Of a stretch of DNA of 64,000 nt, positions 1 through 8,128 are shown piece after piece. Under the pieces are notes generated by a model. It ran no database searches, was not told the origin of the DNA, and was given only the letters and a program-made list of their open reading frames with translations. Origin of the DNA: Verrucomicrobiota bacterium (lineage in GTDB: Bacteria; Verrucomicrobiota; Verrucomicrobiia; Limisphaerales; Pedosphaeraceae); contig JAJPHR010000083.1 in assembly GCA_021325145.1 (NCBI GenBank), forward strand, positions 37,921 through 101,920, written 5' to 3'. The position numbers were made by a program, and so were the translations under genes. Every line of letters begins with the position of its first letter. Position 1 is the first letter of the stretch.

Positions 1-743
1 TGGAACGCGCTGACGTCGATTTTCGAGATGTGCTCGTCCACGCCTTCGACTTCGAATCCCAGGCACGCGGTGAAATCCTCTTCGTTGCCGATCATCACAT
101 CGACGTGCTTTGCTATTTCGCGGTTGATGCGTTGCGCACGTTCCTTGCCGCCAATCGCTTTCCACAGGCTTGGGCGATAATTTAAATCGTAGGAAACGAT
201 TGTCCCGTGCTTCTTCGCCGCCTGCACGGCTTCCACGACCACCTGCGGCGTCGTGTCCGACAGCGCGGCGAAGATGCCGCCAGTGTGCAACCAGCGCACA
301 CCTTGTTTGCCAAAAATATCCTCCCAATCGAAGTCGCCCGGTTTGAGTTGGGACACTGCGGTATGGCCGCGGTCGAACGTGGCTACCGCACCGCGAACGC
401 CGAAACCGCGCTCGATGAAATAAATCCCGTTCCGCGCCGCGCGTCCCACGCCATCGAACGGAACCCACTTGATGAACGATGTATCAACGCCGCCTTGAAG
501 AATGAAATCCTCGACCAATCGGCCAACGTCGTTGTCGGCGAATGCAGTGCAAACGGCTGTGCGCAAGCCAAAGCAACGGCGCAACCCGCGCGCCACATTG
601 TATTCGCCTCCGCCTTCCCAGACCTTGAACTCCCGCGCCGTGCGCACCCGCCCTTCGTTCGGATCGAAGCGCAACATGACTTCTCCCAAGGCGATCAGGT
701 CATATTTGCAGGAGCCAGCGGGCTTGATGTTCAAGATGCTCAT
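1..743 (-). CDS. kdgK: 2-keto-3-deoxygluconate kinase-like sugar kinase (PfkB family), 3' end outside the window
   Basis: Reading the minus strand from the ATG at 743 gives at least 247 codons with no stop before the window edge, so the C-terminal third is missing. The protein is a ribokinase/PfkB-type sugar kinase that would phosphorylate a sugar acid such as 2-dehydro-3-deoxygluconate in the cytoplasm. Visible signatures are an N-terminal LIALGEVMLRFDP strand, the PfkB glycine motif GGGEYNVARGL near residue 43, and a YDLNYRPSLW segment typical of KDG kinases in the second half of the seen part. The catalytic GAGD motif lies beyond the edge. It follows the aldolase gene on the same strand after a 148-base gap holding an inverted repeat. 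Substrate is inferred from the family; 2-keto-3-deoxygalactonate or fructose remain possible. Confidence 0.8.
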   Translation of the reverse strand, partial: MSILNIKPAGSCKYDLIALGEVMLRFDPNEGRVRTAREFKVWEGGGEYNVARGLRRCFGLRTAVCTAFADNDVGRLVEDFILQGGVDTSFIKWVPFDGVGRAARNGIYFIERGFGVRGAVATFDRGHTAVSQLKPGDFDWEDIFGKQGVRWLHTGGIFAALSDTTPQVVVEAVQAAKKHGTIVSYDLNYRPSLWKAIGGKERAQRINREIAKHVDVMIGNEEDFTACLGFEVEGVDEHISKIDVSAF

Positions 744-798
744 GGGAGGAGCTTAATAGGGATTGCGCGCGGGAGGCGCAAGACCTTTCCGAGCCCGT

Positions 799-865
799 GG
801 AGCGCAGATTCCTGCTCTGCGTAATGCCAGGTTTTGGTTGGCGCAAAGCAGGAGCTCTGCGCTCC
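799..865. repeat. REP-like inverted repeat, GCAGAGCAGGAGCTCTGC family, copy 1
   Basis: The arms 799-821 and 842-865 are imperfect reverse complements (GGAGCGCAG...CTCTGCG against CGCAAAGCAGG...GCGCTCC) around a 20-base loop. The pair sits between the aldolase stop and the kinase start on the minus strand and could act as a terminator or attenuator. A second member of the family lies at 51972-52030. Confidence 0.7.
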
Positions 866-891
866 GTTCCTTCGCTGCCTTGCCTAACGAC

Positions 892-1956
892 TCACGCCAC
901 AGTCACGGCTTTGTTCAGATAAACATCCTGAATCGCATTGAGCAGCGCGACGCCTTCCTTCAGCGGACGTTGAAACGCCTTGCGGCCTGAAATCAAGCCC
1001 GTGCCGCCGGCGCGTTTGTTGACGACCGCCGTAGCCACGGCGTTCTGCAGGTCCGCCGCGCCTTTTGATTCACCGCCGCTGTTGATCAGCCCCGAGCGGC
1101 CCATATAGCAGTTGGCCACCTGGTAACGGCACAAATCGATGGGATGATCGCTCGTCAGTTCGGTGTAGATGCGTTCGTCCAGCTTGCCGTAACTTGAGCT
1201 GCCGGTATTGAGCGCTTTGAACCCGCCGTTATTCTCCGGCAATTTTTGTTTGATAATATCCGCCTGGATGGTCACGCCCAGATGGTTCGCCTGGCCGGTG
1301 AGGTCCGTCGAAACGTGATAGTCCTTGTCTTGTTTGAAAGCATTGTTGCGCAGGTAGCACCAGAGCACGGTGGCCATGCCCAGCTCATGCGCTTGCGCGA
1401 ATGCGTGACTGACCTCGACGATTTGCCGCGTGCTTTGATCCGATCCAAAATAGATCGTGGCACCGACCGCCGCCGCACCCATGTCCGCGGCCTGTTTCAC
1501 CGTGCCAAACATGATCTGGTCGAACTTGTTGGGATACGTAAGCAGTTCGTTGTGATTGATTTTAACGAGGAAGGGTATCTTGTGCGCGTATTTCCGCGCC
1601 ACCGCACCGAGCACGCCGTAAGTCGAAGCCACCGCGTTGCAACCGCCTTCGATCGCCAGCAGAACAATGTTTTCGGGGTCGAAATAATCCGGGTTCTTCG
1701 CAAAGCTCGCCCCGGCCGAATGCTCAATCCCCTGGTCCACCGGCAGAATCGACAGATAACCCGTCCCGCCCAACCGGCCATGGCCGAACATCCGCTGCAG
1801 ATTGCACAACACGCGCGGATTGCGGTCGCTGGCGCTGTAAACGCGGTCCACGAAGTCCGGTCCGGGGAGGTGCAGCCGCTCTTTGGGAATTTTTGGGTTG
1901 TTGAAGCCGAGCAGTGATTGCGCTTTGTCGCCCAATAGTTGTTCAATCGATGTCAT
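892..1956 (-). CDS. fbaB: Class I fructose-bisphosphate aldolase, DhnA/FbaB type
   Basis: A 354-residue protein of the DhnA (FbaB) class I aldolase family, which interconverts fructose 1,6-bisphosphate with glyceraldehyde 3-phosphate and dihydroxyacetone phosphate through a lysine Schiff base. Seen directly: the ILPVDQGIEHSAG strand, VKINHNELLTYP, the STDLTGQANHLG segment, and QADIIKQKLPENN, whose first lysine is the expected Schiff-base residue. The length matches E. coli FbaB (about 350). I use the ATG at 1956; a TTG three codons upstream (1965) is in frame but less likely. No clear ribosome binding site precedes either. It is the first gene of a minus-strand pair with the KDG kinase, which suggests linkage of sugar-acid breakdown to glycolysis. 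Confidence 0.93.
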   Translation of the reverse strand: MTSIEQLLGDKAQSLLGFNNPKIPKERLHLPGPDFVDRVYSASDRNPRVLCNLQRMFGHGRLGGTGYLSILPVDQGIEHSAGASFAKNPDYFDPENIVLLAIEGGCNAVASTYGVLGAVARKYAHKIPFLVKINHNELLTYPNKFDQIMFGTVKQAADMGAAAVGATIYFGSDQSTRQIVEVSHAFAQAHELGMATVLWCYLRNNAFKQDKDYHVSTDLTGQANHLGVTIQADIIKQKLPENNGGFKALNTGSSSYGKLDERIYTELTSDHPIDLCRYQVANCYMGRSGLINSGGESKGAADLQNAVATAVVNKRAGGTGLISGRKAFQRPLKEGVALLNAIQDVYLNKAVTVA

Positions 1957-2334
1957 AATTTTCAATTTCTAATTGTTAAATGCGGCCGCGGTTCGATTTG
2001 CCAGTGTTTTCTGACTATTCGGACCGGCATCCCGGCAGGATTCCAAGCGGGAATGGGCTGGTGGAAGGCCAGCCCATCGATTTCGCCCATTCAAACCAAC
2101 CCTACTAACCTGAGCAAAACCTTACTTCACGTTGCGGAGCCCCTCTCCACGCCGTTTGCCATTTCCTTGACCATTCTTGCCGCCGCCGCAGGCCATGTCC
2201 GGGCTGGCCAATCCCAACTCCGGTAGTGAGCGCTCATTCAGCACTCGCACCATAATCACTCTGCCACACCGGTTGCTCTATTGAAAGCAAAAAGCCAGCC
2301 CAACGCCGAGAAAAACCCTTGCAACTCCTCGACC
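1957..2334. other. Intergenic region with one hairpin
   Basis: No convincing gene lies here; the short open frames have no recognisable protein character. A perfect 9-bp stem, ATGGGCTGG at 2053-2061 with CCAGCCCAT at 2069-2077, could terminate transcription of the ABC genes, which end at 2335 on the minus strand. The promoter of the aldolase gene should also lie in this stretch, but I cannot point to it. Confidence 0.4.
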
Positions 2335-4230
2335 TCACGCTCGCAAACTCGCCGCGCTGATTCCCACAAATTCCGCATGCAACCGCGCATACACCCCGCC
2401 GGCGGCCAGAAGCGATTCGTGATTGCCGCGCTCGACGATGCGACCATTGTCCAACACAAGGACCAAATCCGCTTTTCGAATCGTGCTGAGCCGGTGTGCC
2501 ACCACAAAGGACGTGCGTCCGCGCAACAACGCTTCCAGAGCCTTTTGCAAACGCGTTTCCGTGACGGTGTCGATCGCACTCGTCGCCTCGTCGAGCACCA
2601 GAATGCGCGGGTTGGCTACCAAGGCTCGCGCGAAACATACCAACTGCCGCTGGCCCAGCGAAAGCGAGGTGCTCCCGTCACCCACGGGTGTGTCCAAGCC
2701 GTCCGGCAAGGACTCGATCAAATCCGCGCAATCCAGCGCCTCCAACGCCGCGTGCACTTCGGCCACGGTGGCTTCGCGCCTTCCGAGGCGGATGTTTTCA
2801 ATCACCGATCCCGCAAACAGGAAATTATTCTGCTGCACGCTGCCCATTTGCGAGTGCAGCGATTCGCTCGTTACGTCCAGTAGATCGATTCCATCCACCC
2901 GCACGCGTCCGCGCGTCGGCAGATAAAACTTCTGCAGCAATCCCACGATGGTCGTCTTGCCGCTGCCCGTGTGGCCCACGAGGGCCACGGTTTGGCCGGG
3001 TTCGACAACGAACGAAATGTCTTCGAGCACCCGCCGGCCCGGCTCATATTCGAAATGCACAGCTTCAAATTCAACCCTCCCGTGAATGTGCGGCAGCGGC
3101 TTTGCCGCCGGAGCGTCCCGCCAATCGGGCTCCAGATCCATCAAGCGGAAGAAACGCTCCGCTCCGGCCATCGCGGTAAGCGCCTGGTTGTATTGATTGC
3201 CGATGACCTGGACCGGCTCAAAAAAAAGGTTCGCGAGAAAGAAAAACATCACGAGGTCGCCCACATCCATGTGCAGCCAGCCTTGCCATTGCAAGGCGCC
3301 GTAACCGCCCAACAGCGCCATTGCGCCGAGGAAAAGCTGGCTCTTCATTTGCAGGAGCGGCACGAACACGGCCGAGGCGCGGGCGACCCCCTGGTTGTTT
3401 TCCCAATGCAGTCCGAGCAGCTTGCGAAAGAAGCCCGCATTGACTTCCTGCCGCACGAAAGCCTGCGTCACGCGGATGCCGTTGACAGATTCGGCGAGCG
3501 TCGAAGTGAGCCGGCTCCAACTCTCCTGCACCTTGCGCAGTTGATGGCTCATTTCCGCGCGGTAGCGCTGGTTGACCACCCAGATGATGGGCACCAGCAC
3601 CAGCATGACCGCAAAGAGCTTCCAGTTGTACCAGGCCATCATTGCCGCCGAGACGGCCATTTGCAACGCCTGCACGATCGATACAAACGCCACTTCCTGC
3701 ACGCCCACCTTCACGCTGTCGATGTCCGAGGTCATCCGGCTGATAATCCGGCCAAATTTGGTGCGAGTGAAAAACGACATCGGCATGCCCATCAACTTTA
3801 GGAACAAATCCGAACGCATGTCATGAACCACCGCCTCGCCGAGTTCGAGCGCGAACCGCTGGCGAAAATGAAATACGCCGACTGTGCACAAAACCAACGC
3901 CAGAAAAGTCCCGGCATACACAAAGATGGCGTGCTGATCGCGGGCCGCCACGGGGCCTTTGATTGTCGCGCCAATCATCCACGCCAGCATCGGCATTTGC
4001 ACACCGCGCAGAAGAGTGAGGCAGAGCAATGCATTCCGCTTGCGCGCGTAAGGCCGCGTGTAAGTCCAAATCCGGCGGATCAATCGCAAGCTGAGCGGCG
4101 CGCGGTCCACTTCACCTTCCTCCATCGGCCGAAAGTACGTGATCGCTTCGCGCGGGTCCAGATGACGATCGCCCTTGGGTTCGGTGAACATTCGGGAGGC
4201 GGCGGTCGTGGGGGTTCGATGATCGCTCAT
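2335..4230 (-). CDS. ABC exporter subunit with fused membrane and ATPase domains (consensus-site subunit)
   Basis: A 631-residue type I ABC exporter half-transporter: six-helix membrane domain at about residues 55-370, then the nucleotide-binding domain. Walker A is GHTGSGKTT, Walker B is RILVLDEATSAID with the catalytic Glu present, and the switch histidine is present in VVAHRLS. The signature motif is aberrant, LSLGQRQ rather than LSGGQRQ. Its start overlaps the stop of the upstream exporter gene by four bases (ATGA), so the two are translationally coupled and almost certainly form a heterodimer. The unusual signature would face the equally unusual Walker B/H-loop of the partner, giving one degenerate and one functional ATP site, as in TM287/288-type exporters. 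Substrate (drug, lipid or peptide) cannot be read from the sequence. Confidence 0.9.
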   Translation of the reverse strand: MSDHRTPTTAASRMFTEPKGDRHLDPREAITYFRPMEEGEVDRAPLSLRLIRRIWTYTRPYARKRNALLCLTLLRGVQMPMLAWMIGATIKGPVAARDQHAIFVYAGTFLALVLCTVGVFHFRQRFALELGEAVVHDMRSDLFLKLMGMPMSFFTRTKFGRIISRMTSDIDSVKVGVQEVAFVSIVQALQMAVSAAMMAWYNWKLFAVMLVLVPIIWVVNQRYRAEMSHQLRKVQESWSRLTSTLAESVNGIRVTQAFVRQEVNAGFFRKLLGLHWENNQGVARASAVFVPLLQMKSQLFLGAMALLGGYGALQWQGWLHMDVGDLVMFFFLANLFFEPVQVIGNQYNQALTAMAGAERFFRLMDLEPDWRDAPAAKPLPHIHGRVEFEAVHFEYEPGRRVLEDISFVVEPGQTVALVGHTGSGKTTIVGLLQKFYLPTRGRVRVDGIDLLDVTSESLHSQMGSVQQNNFLFAGSVIENIRLGRREATVAEVHAALEALDCADLIESLPDGLDTPVGDGSTSLSLGQRQLVCFARALVANPRILVLDEATSAIDTVTETRLQKALEALLRGRTSFVVAHRLSTIRKADLVLVLDNGRIVERGNHESLLAAGGVYARLHAEFVGISAASLRA

Positions 4231-6113
4231 GTGAACCTCCCCGGCGCGCGCTCGGCCCCGATCGGCTCGTCCTCATCCAAGTCCATCAATTGCAGCATGG
4301 CCGCCTCGCGGTACGGGCCGGGCAGCCGCACGATTTGTGAGTGCGTGCCCGTTTGGACCAATCGCCCGCCATCGAGGACGAGAATGATATCAGCCCGCCG
4401 CAACAGGCTCAGCCGGTTTGCCACCACAAAGGTCGTTCGCCCCGCCATCGCATGCCGCAATGCGGACACAATCTCGTGCTCCGTTTTGGGATCAACCGAA
4501 GCGGTCGGATCATCCAGGATCAAAATGGGCGGCTCCAGCAACAAAGCCCGCGCCAGGGCCAATCGTTGCCGCTGGCCGCCGGACAAGTCCACGCCCGATT
4601 CGCCCAGCACCGTCTGGTATCCCTTCGACAGCGCGAGGATAAACTCATGCGCCGAGGCCGCCTTCGCGGCGCGCTCAATCTGCTCTTGCGTGGCATGAGG
4701 ATTGCCGAAGGCGATGTTCGCCGCGACTGTGTTTGAAAACAAAAAGCTCTCCTGATAAACGATGCCGATTTGCCGGCGGTACGCATCGAGATCGAGGTCG
4801 CGCAAATCTGACTGGTCGGCAAGAATTCGCCCTTGTTGCGGATCATAAAATCGCGGAATGAGGCTTAACAGGGAAGTTTTGCCCGCGCCGGTCATGCCGA
4901 AAATGCCGACCACTTGTCCGGGCTTCGCTTCGAATGACACGGAATGCAACACCGGCGCCCCCGTCTTGTATCCGAACGTCACGTGATCAAACACGATGCT
5001 GCCGGTCAATCGTCCCGGCGCGAGCGCGCCTGGCTTGTTTTGGACTTCCAATGGCGTGTCAAGCACCTCGAAGACGCGCCGTGCCGCCGTCAAACTTTGT
5101 TGCACCGAGTTGGCGATGGTTGAAAGGTTTGCGACCTGCCCGGTGAACTGTTGCAACAAACCCGCGAACACGACCAATCCCCCGCCCAAGGGGATCCGAC
5201 CCTGCACATACAACCAGCCACCGTATGCAAATAAAATGGCCAGGCTCAACTGCGACAAGAGTTGCGTGGCCGGAGTGAAGATTGACAGGTCCCAAAAGAT
5301 TCGCCGCTGTTGCGCCGATACTTCATTGTTGCCTTGCTCGAACCGCTCGATGCACCCGCGCTCCGCCGCAAAACCCTTGACAGTTTGGATGCCCAGGACG
5401 CTTTCGGAAAAAAGTTGCACCAACCCGTCATACAACTCCCGGTTGCGCAGGTAGCCGGGCCGCAAACGGTTCGAGTAATAATGTGTCACCCACGCCAGCG
5501 GCACCGAAACCGACAGACAGGCGACGGTCAAAGCCGGATGAATCCGCCACATGAAGACAAAGTAAGCGCCGAGCGTGATAATCATGTTGATGCCCTGCAA
5601 AACCACGCCGTCCACAAACAGCCGAGTGTTCTGCACATCGCCGGTGAGGCGATTGAAGATCGAGCTGGAGCCGTTGACTTCAAAGAAGCGGAAGCTCAGC
5701 CGTTGCAGCTTGGCGTAAAGCTTGTCGCGCAAATCGGGCACAATCTTTCCCTGAGTCAACCGGGCCGTCGCCATGTTGTAGGAATAAGTCAGGACCGCGC
5801 GCAGCAAGGCCTGCGCGACAATGGCCAGCGACAAAAATGTCACCACGTCCAATGGCTTCCAGCGAGCCGGCGGCTTCCATCCAAACGGAAACGCCGGCGC
5901 GCCAAGCGCGGGATCAAGGGCATGCCGAATCACATCGATCACCACGCCCAACAATTGCAATCCCACCAGCGCCAGCGCCAGCAGCAGGACACTCAAGGCC
6001 AGTGACAACAGGCAGTCCGCGCGAAACTGCCAGGCCAGCCCCAGCAACCGTCGCGTCAGTTCACCCGTCGAATACCGACCGTCATTTGGATTTTCAGAAC
6101 CCGTTTCAGACAT
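4227..6113 (-). CDS. ABC exporter subunit with fused membrane and ATPase domains (degenerate-site subunit)
   Basis: A 628-residue half-transporter from the ATG at 6113 (a GTG two codons earlier is possible). Six membrane helices fill about residues 25-340, followed by the ATPase domain. Walker A is GMTGAGKTS and the signature LSGGQRQR is canonical. Walker B reads PILILDDPTASVD, so the catalytic Glu is replaced by Asp, and the H-loop reads VVANRLS, with Asn instead of His. These are the replacements expected in the non-hydrolysing site of a heterodimeric exporter; the partner encoded immediately downstream carries the matching odd signature. The gene is first of the two-gene unit; a plausible promoter must lie in the 235 bases shared with the divergent hydrolase gene. 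Substrate unknown. Confidence 0.9.
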   Translation of the reverse strand: MSETGSENPNDGRYSTGELTRRLLGLAWQFRADCLLSLALSVLLLALALVGLQLLGVVIDVIRHALDPALGAPAFPFGWKPPARWKPLDVVTFLSLAIVAQALLRAVLTYSYNMATARLTQGKIVPDLRDKLYAKLQRLSFRFFEVNGSSSIFNRLTGDVQNTRLFVDGVVLQGINMIITLGAYFVFMWRIHPALTVACLSVSVPLAWVTHYYSNRLRPGYLRNRELYDGLVQLFSESVLGIQTVKGFAAERGCIERFEQGNNEVSAQQRRIFWDLSIFTPATQLLSQLSLAILFAYGGWLYVQGRIPLGGGLVVFAGLLQQFTGQVANLSTIANSVQQSLTAARRVFEVLDTPLEVQNKPGALAPGRLTGSIVFDHVTFGYKTGAPVLHSVSFEAKPGQVVGIFGMTGAGKTSLLSLIPRFYDPQQGRILADQSDLRDLDLDAYRRQIGIVYQESFLFSNTVAANIAFGNPHATQEQIERAAKAASAHEFILALSKGYQTVLGESGVDLSGGQRQRLALARALLLEPPILILDDPTASVDPKTEHEIVSALRHAMAGRTTFVVANRLSLLRRADIILVLDGGRLVQTGTHSQIVRLPGPYREAAMLQLMDLDEDEPIGAERAPGRFT

Positions 6114-6348
6114 CGTCACGGTTACTCTGCCAAACCTCAGCAGGTTAGGGAATGGGAATTAGAGTTTTGGCGTGCTGGAGCATTGTATTGTGCTCTCGCT
6201 CTGACGAATCCGCCTTGCAAACTTGGAGCACTGCACCACCCTTCAATTTGCCGGTGTCCGGGGTAACTGCACAAGCGGTCAATTACTCCGTCACCAATTC
6301 CGCGCTTGTTTTTCACCCAGGCGCGGCTAACAATCCTTCCACCCAAAT

Positions 6349-7701
6349 ATGAAACGGATCTCGCCTCTTCTGCTCGCCGCCTTTCTGCTCTCATTTTCCG
6401 CGCTCTCGCCGTCAGCGCAGACGCCGCCGGCCAACTCACACTTAGAACTTCCGGCCACGGATGACGGACTCCCCGGGGCCGGACCGATTCGTCGTTACGA
6501 TTGGTTTCGCAAGCTTTGGCTGGAGAAGCGCACGGCCTTCGCCAAACACCTCCAGCAGGACCAGGGCGCGCTCGTATTCCTTGGTGATTCCATCACACAG
6601 GGCTGGGGTGACGATTTCAAGGGAAAATTCACCGGGATAAAGGTGGCCAATCGCGGCATCAGCGGCGATACGACGCGCGGCGTGTTGATCCGCTTGCAGG
6701 AGGACGTGCTCGATGTGCATCCGGCAGGTGTCGTTCTGCTCATCGGCACCAATGATCTTGAAGAGAATGCCGATCCTGAAACCATCGCAGCGAACTTAAA
6801 GCTTATCCTGGCCAAGTTGAAGGAGAGCAACCCGAAGATGCCAATCATTCTTTGCCAGGTGTTCCCCAGTTCCGAATCGAAAAAGCGCCCCGCCAGCCAG
6901 ATCAAAAAGATCAATCGACTCTACGCCGCCGCTGTGAAAGGTGACGCGCAAATCACTTTGCTCGAAACCTGGGTTCTCTTTGCCAACCCGCAAGGCGACG
7001 CGAAAGCCGAGGAGTTTCCCGATTTACTTCATCCGAACGAAATCGGATACGCGAAGTGGGCCGCGGCCTTGCGGCCGCTGCTCGCCACGCTTGATTTCCT
7101 CGACACCACGCCGGACCAATTCACGCCCGAGCCGGGTTTCGTGAGTCTCTTCAATGGACGCGACCTTACCGGCTGGGGCTATCGCCCGACTTCTGAAGGG
7201 GACATCCGCGCGGCCAAAAGAGAACAGGGGCGACCGAACGCGCCTGCGTGGCCAATCGTGACGGAGGCGGTCAACTTTGATGGCAAGACCGCGAGCGATG
7301 ATGGCCGCTATGTCGCGAAGAATGGCCGCTTGATCGTCATGACCGCGCCGGAATACCGGAGGATTCAGGAGATCTCGACCACCCGTGAGTTCCCCAAGGA
7401 TTTCATCCTCAAGCTCGAATTCCGCGCCGCGCCGTACGCCGACAGCGGCATCTTCATTCGAGAGCACCAACTCCAATGCCGCGACTACCTCCTCGCCGGC
7501 CCTTACAAAGACCTCAAGCAATACAAGCCCCAGGACTGGAACGAAATCGTCATCGCCGTGACCAACAACGTGGCCTACTGCACCTGCAACGGCGAAGTCC
7601 TTGAAGCCGCTTATAAAGTGCCTGCCACGGGCCCGATTGGCCTTGAGGGCGACCGCGGACAGGTGGAATACCGCCGAATCCGCTTGCAGGAACTTCCATA
7701 A
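6349..7701 (+). CDS. Secreted SGNH/GDSL hydrolase fused to a DUF1080 (glycosidase/lectin-like) domain
   Basis: A 450-residue exported protein with two catalytic-looking parts. A signal peptide covers residues 1-23 (SPSAQ before the mature end). Residues 70-250 are an SGNH esterase fold: block I FLGDSITQGWG with Ser81, block II Gly104 in NRGISGDT, block III GTNDLE with Asn135, and block V DLLHPNEIGY with Asp225 and His228. Residues 263-450 match the DUF1080 family (now often called 3-keto-disaccharide hydrolase): FVSLFNGRDLTGWGY at its start, YADSGIFIREHQ, and the ending GPIGLEGDRGQVEYRRIRL. The pairing suggests deacylation plus cleavage of a decorated polysaccharide outside the cytoplasm; both substrates are unknown. 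It is divergent from the ABC exporter pair. Confidence 0.88.
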   Translation: MKRISPLLLAAFLLSFSALSPSAQTPPANSHLELPATDDGLPGAGPIRRYDWFRKLWLEKRTAFAKHLQQDQGALVFLGDSITQGWGDDFKGKFTGIKVANRGISGDTTRGVLIRLQEDVLDVHPAGVVLLIGTNDLEENADPETIAANLKLILAKLKESNPKMPIILCQVFPSSESKKRPASQIKKINRLYAAAVKGDAQITLLETWVLFANPQGDAKAEEFPDLLHPNEIGYAKWAAALRPLLATLDFLDTTPDQFTPEPGFVSLFNGRDLTGWGYRPTSEGDIRAAKREQGRPNAPAWPIVTEAVNFDGKTASDDGRYVAKNGRLIVMTAPEYRRIQEISTTREFPKDFILKLEFRAAPYADSGIFIREHQLQCRDYLLAGPYKDLKQYKPQDWNEIVIAVTNNVAYCTCNGEVLEAAYKVPATGPIGLEGDRGQVEYRRIRLQELP

Positions 7702-7752
7702 ACGAGGCCGAGCCTTCAACGAGCTTAATTCCACTGACCGGAAATTCGTCAA

Positions 7753-8118
7753 ATGAGCGCGCCACCATTGGGATTTCAGCGTGTCAAAGTGATTGCGCTG
7801 TCGGTGCTCGATGCGGATCGCGCCAATCGGTTTTACAGTGAAACCCTGGGATTGCCGCCGGCGTATGAAGGCAGCGAACAGGTCGGATATCTCCTCGGTC
7901 AAACGATTTTGATGCTCAAAGCGAATTGGTACGCACCCCCAACCGAAGCGCCGAATCCGCGCATCACCATCGCAACCGACAATGCGCCTCAAACCGAGCA
8001 GGCGCTGCGTGCGCGGGGCGTTGTCATTGCCGACCCGGTCCAGGCTTATGACGGGTTCCACGTCGGCAGTTTTCTGGACAGCGAAGGGAACAAGCTTTGG
8101 TTTTGCTCGCCGGTGTAA
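7753..8118 (+). CDS. VOC-superfamily (glyoxalase/bleomycin-resistance-like) protein
   Basis: A compact 121-residue single-module vicinal-oxygen-chelate protein. The N-terminal half carries the usual strand-helix pattern IALSVLDADRANRFYSETLG and the C-terminal half ends in GSFLDSEGNKLWFCSPV, the hallmark of this fold. Family members are small metal-dependent dioxygenases, isomerases or binding proteins, and the specific reaction cannot be inferred. It stands alone, 51 bases after the SGNH-DUF1080 gene on the same strand and only 10 bases before the convergent stop of the S53 peptidase gene, so a shared transcript with the hydrolase is possible. Confidence 0.85.
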   Translation: MSAPPLGFQRVKVIALSVLDADRANRFYSETLGLPPAYEGSEQVGYLLGQTILMLKANWYAPPTEAPNPRITIATDNAPQTEQALRARGVVIADPVQAYDGFHVGSFLDSEGNKLWFCSPV

Positions 8119-8128
8119 CCGTCTGCCG

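Noticed and set aside
207..824. 205-codon open frame on the plus strand
   Set aside because: It is the antisense shadow of the sugar-kinase gene, whose minus-strand translation shows clear PfkB motifs.
1246..1917. 223-codon plus frame
   Set aside because: Antisense to the aldolase gene, no protein features.
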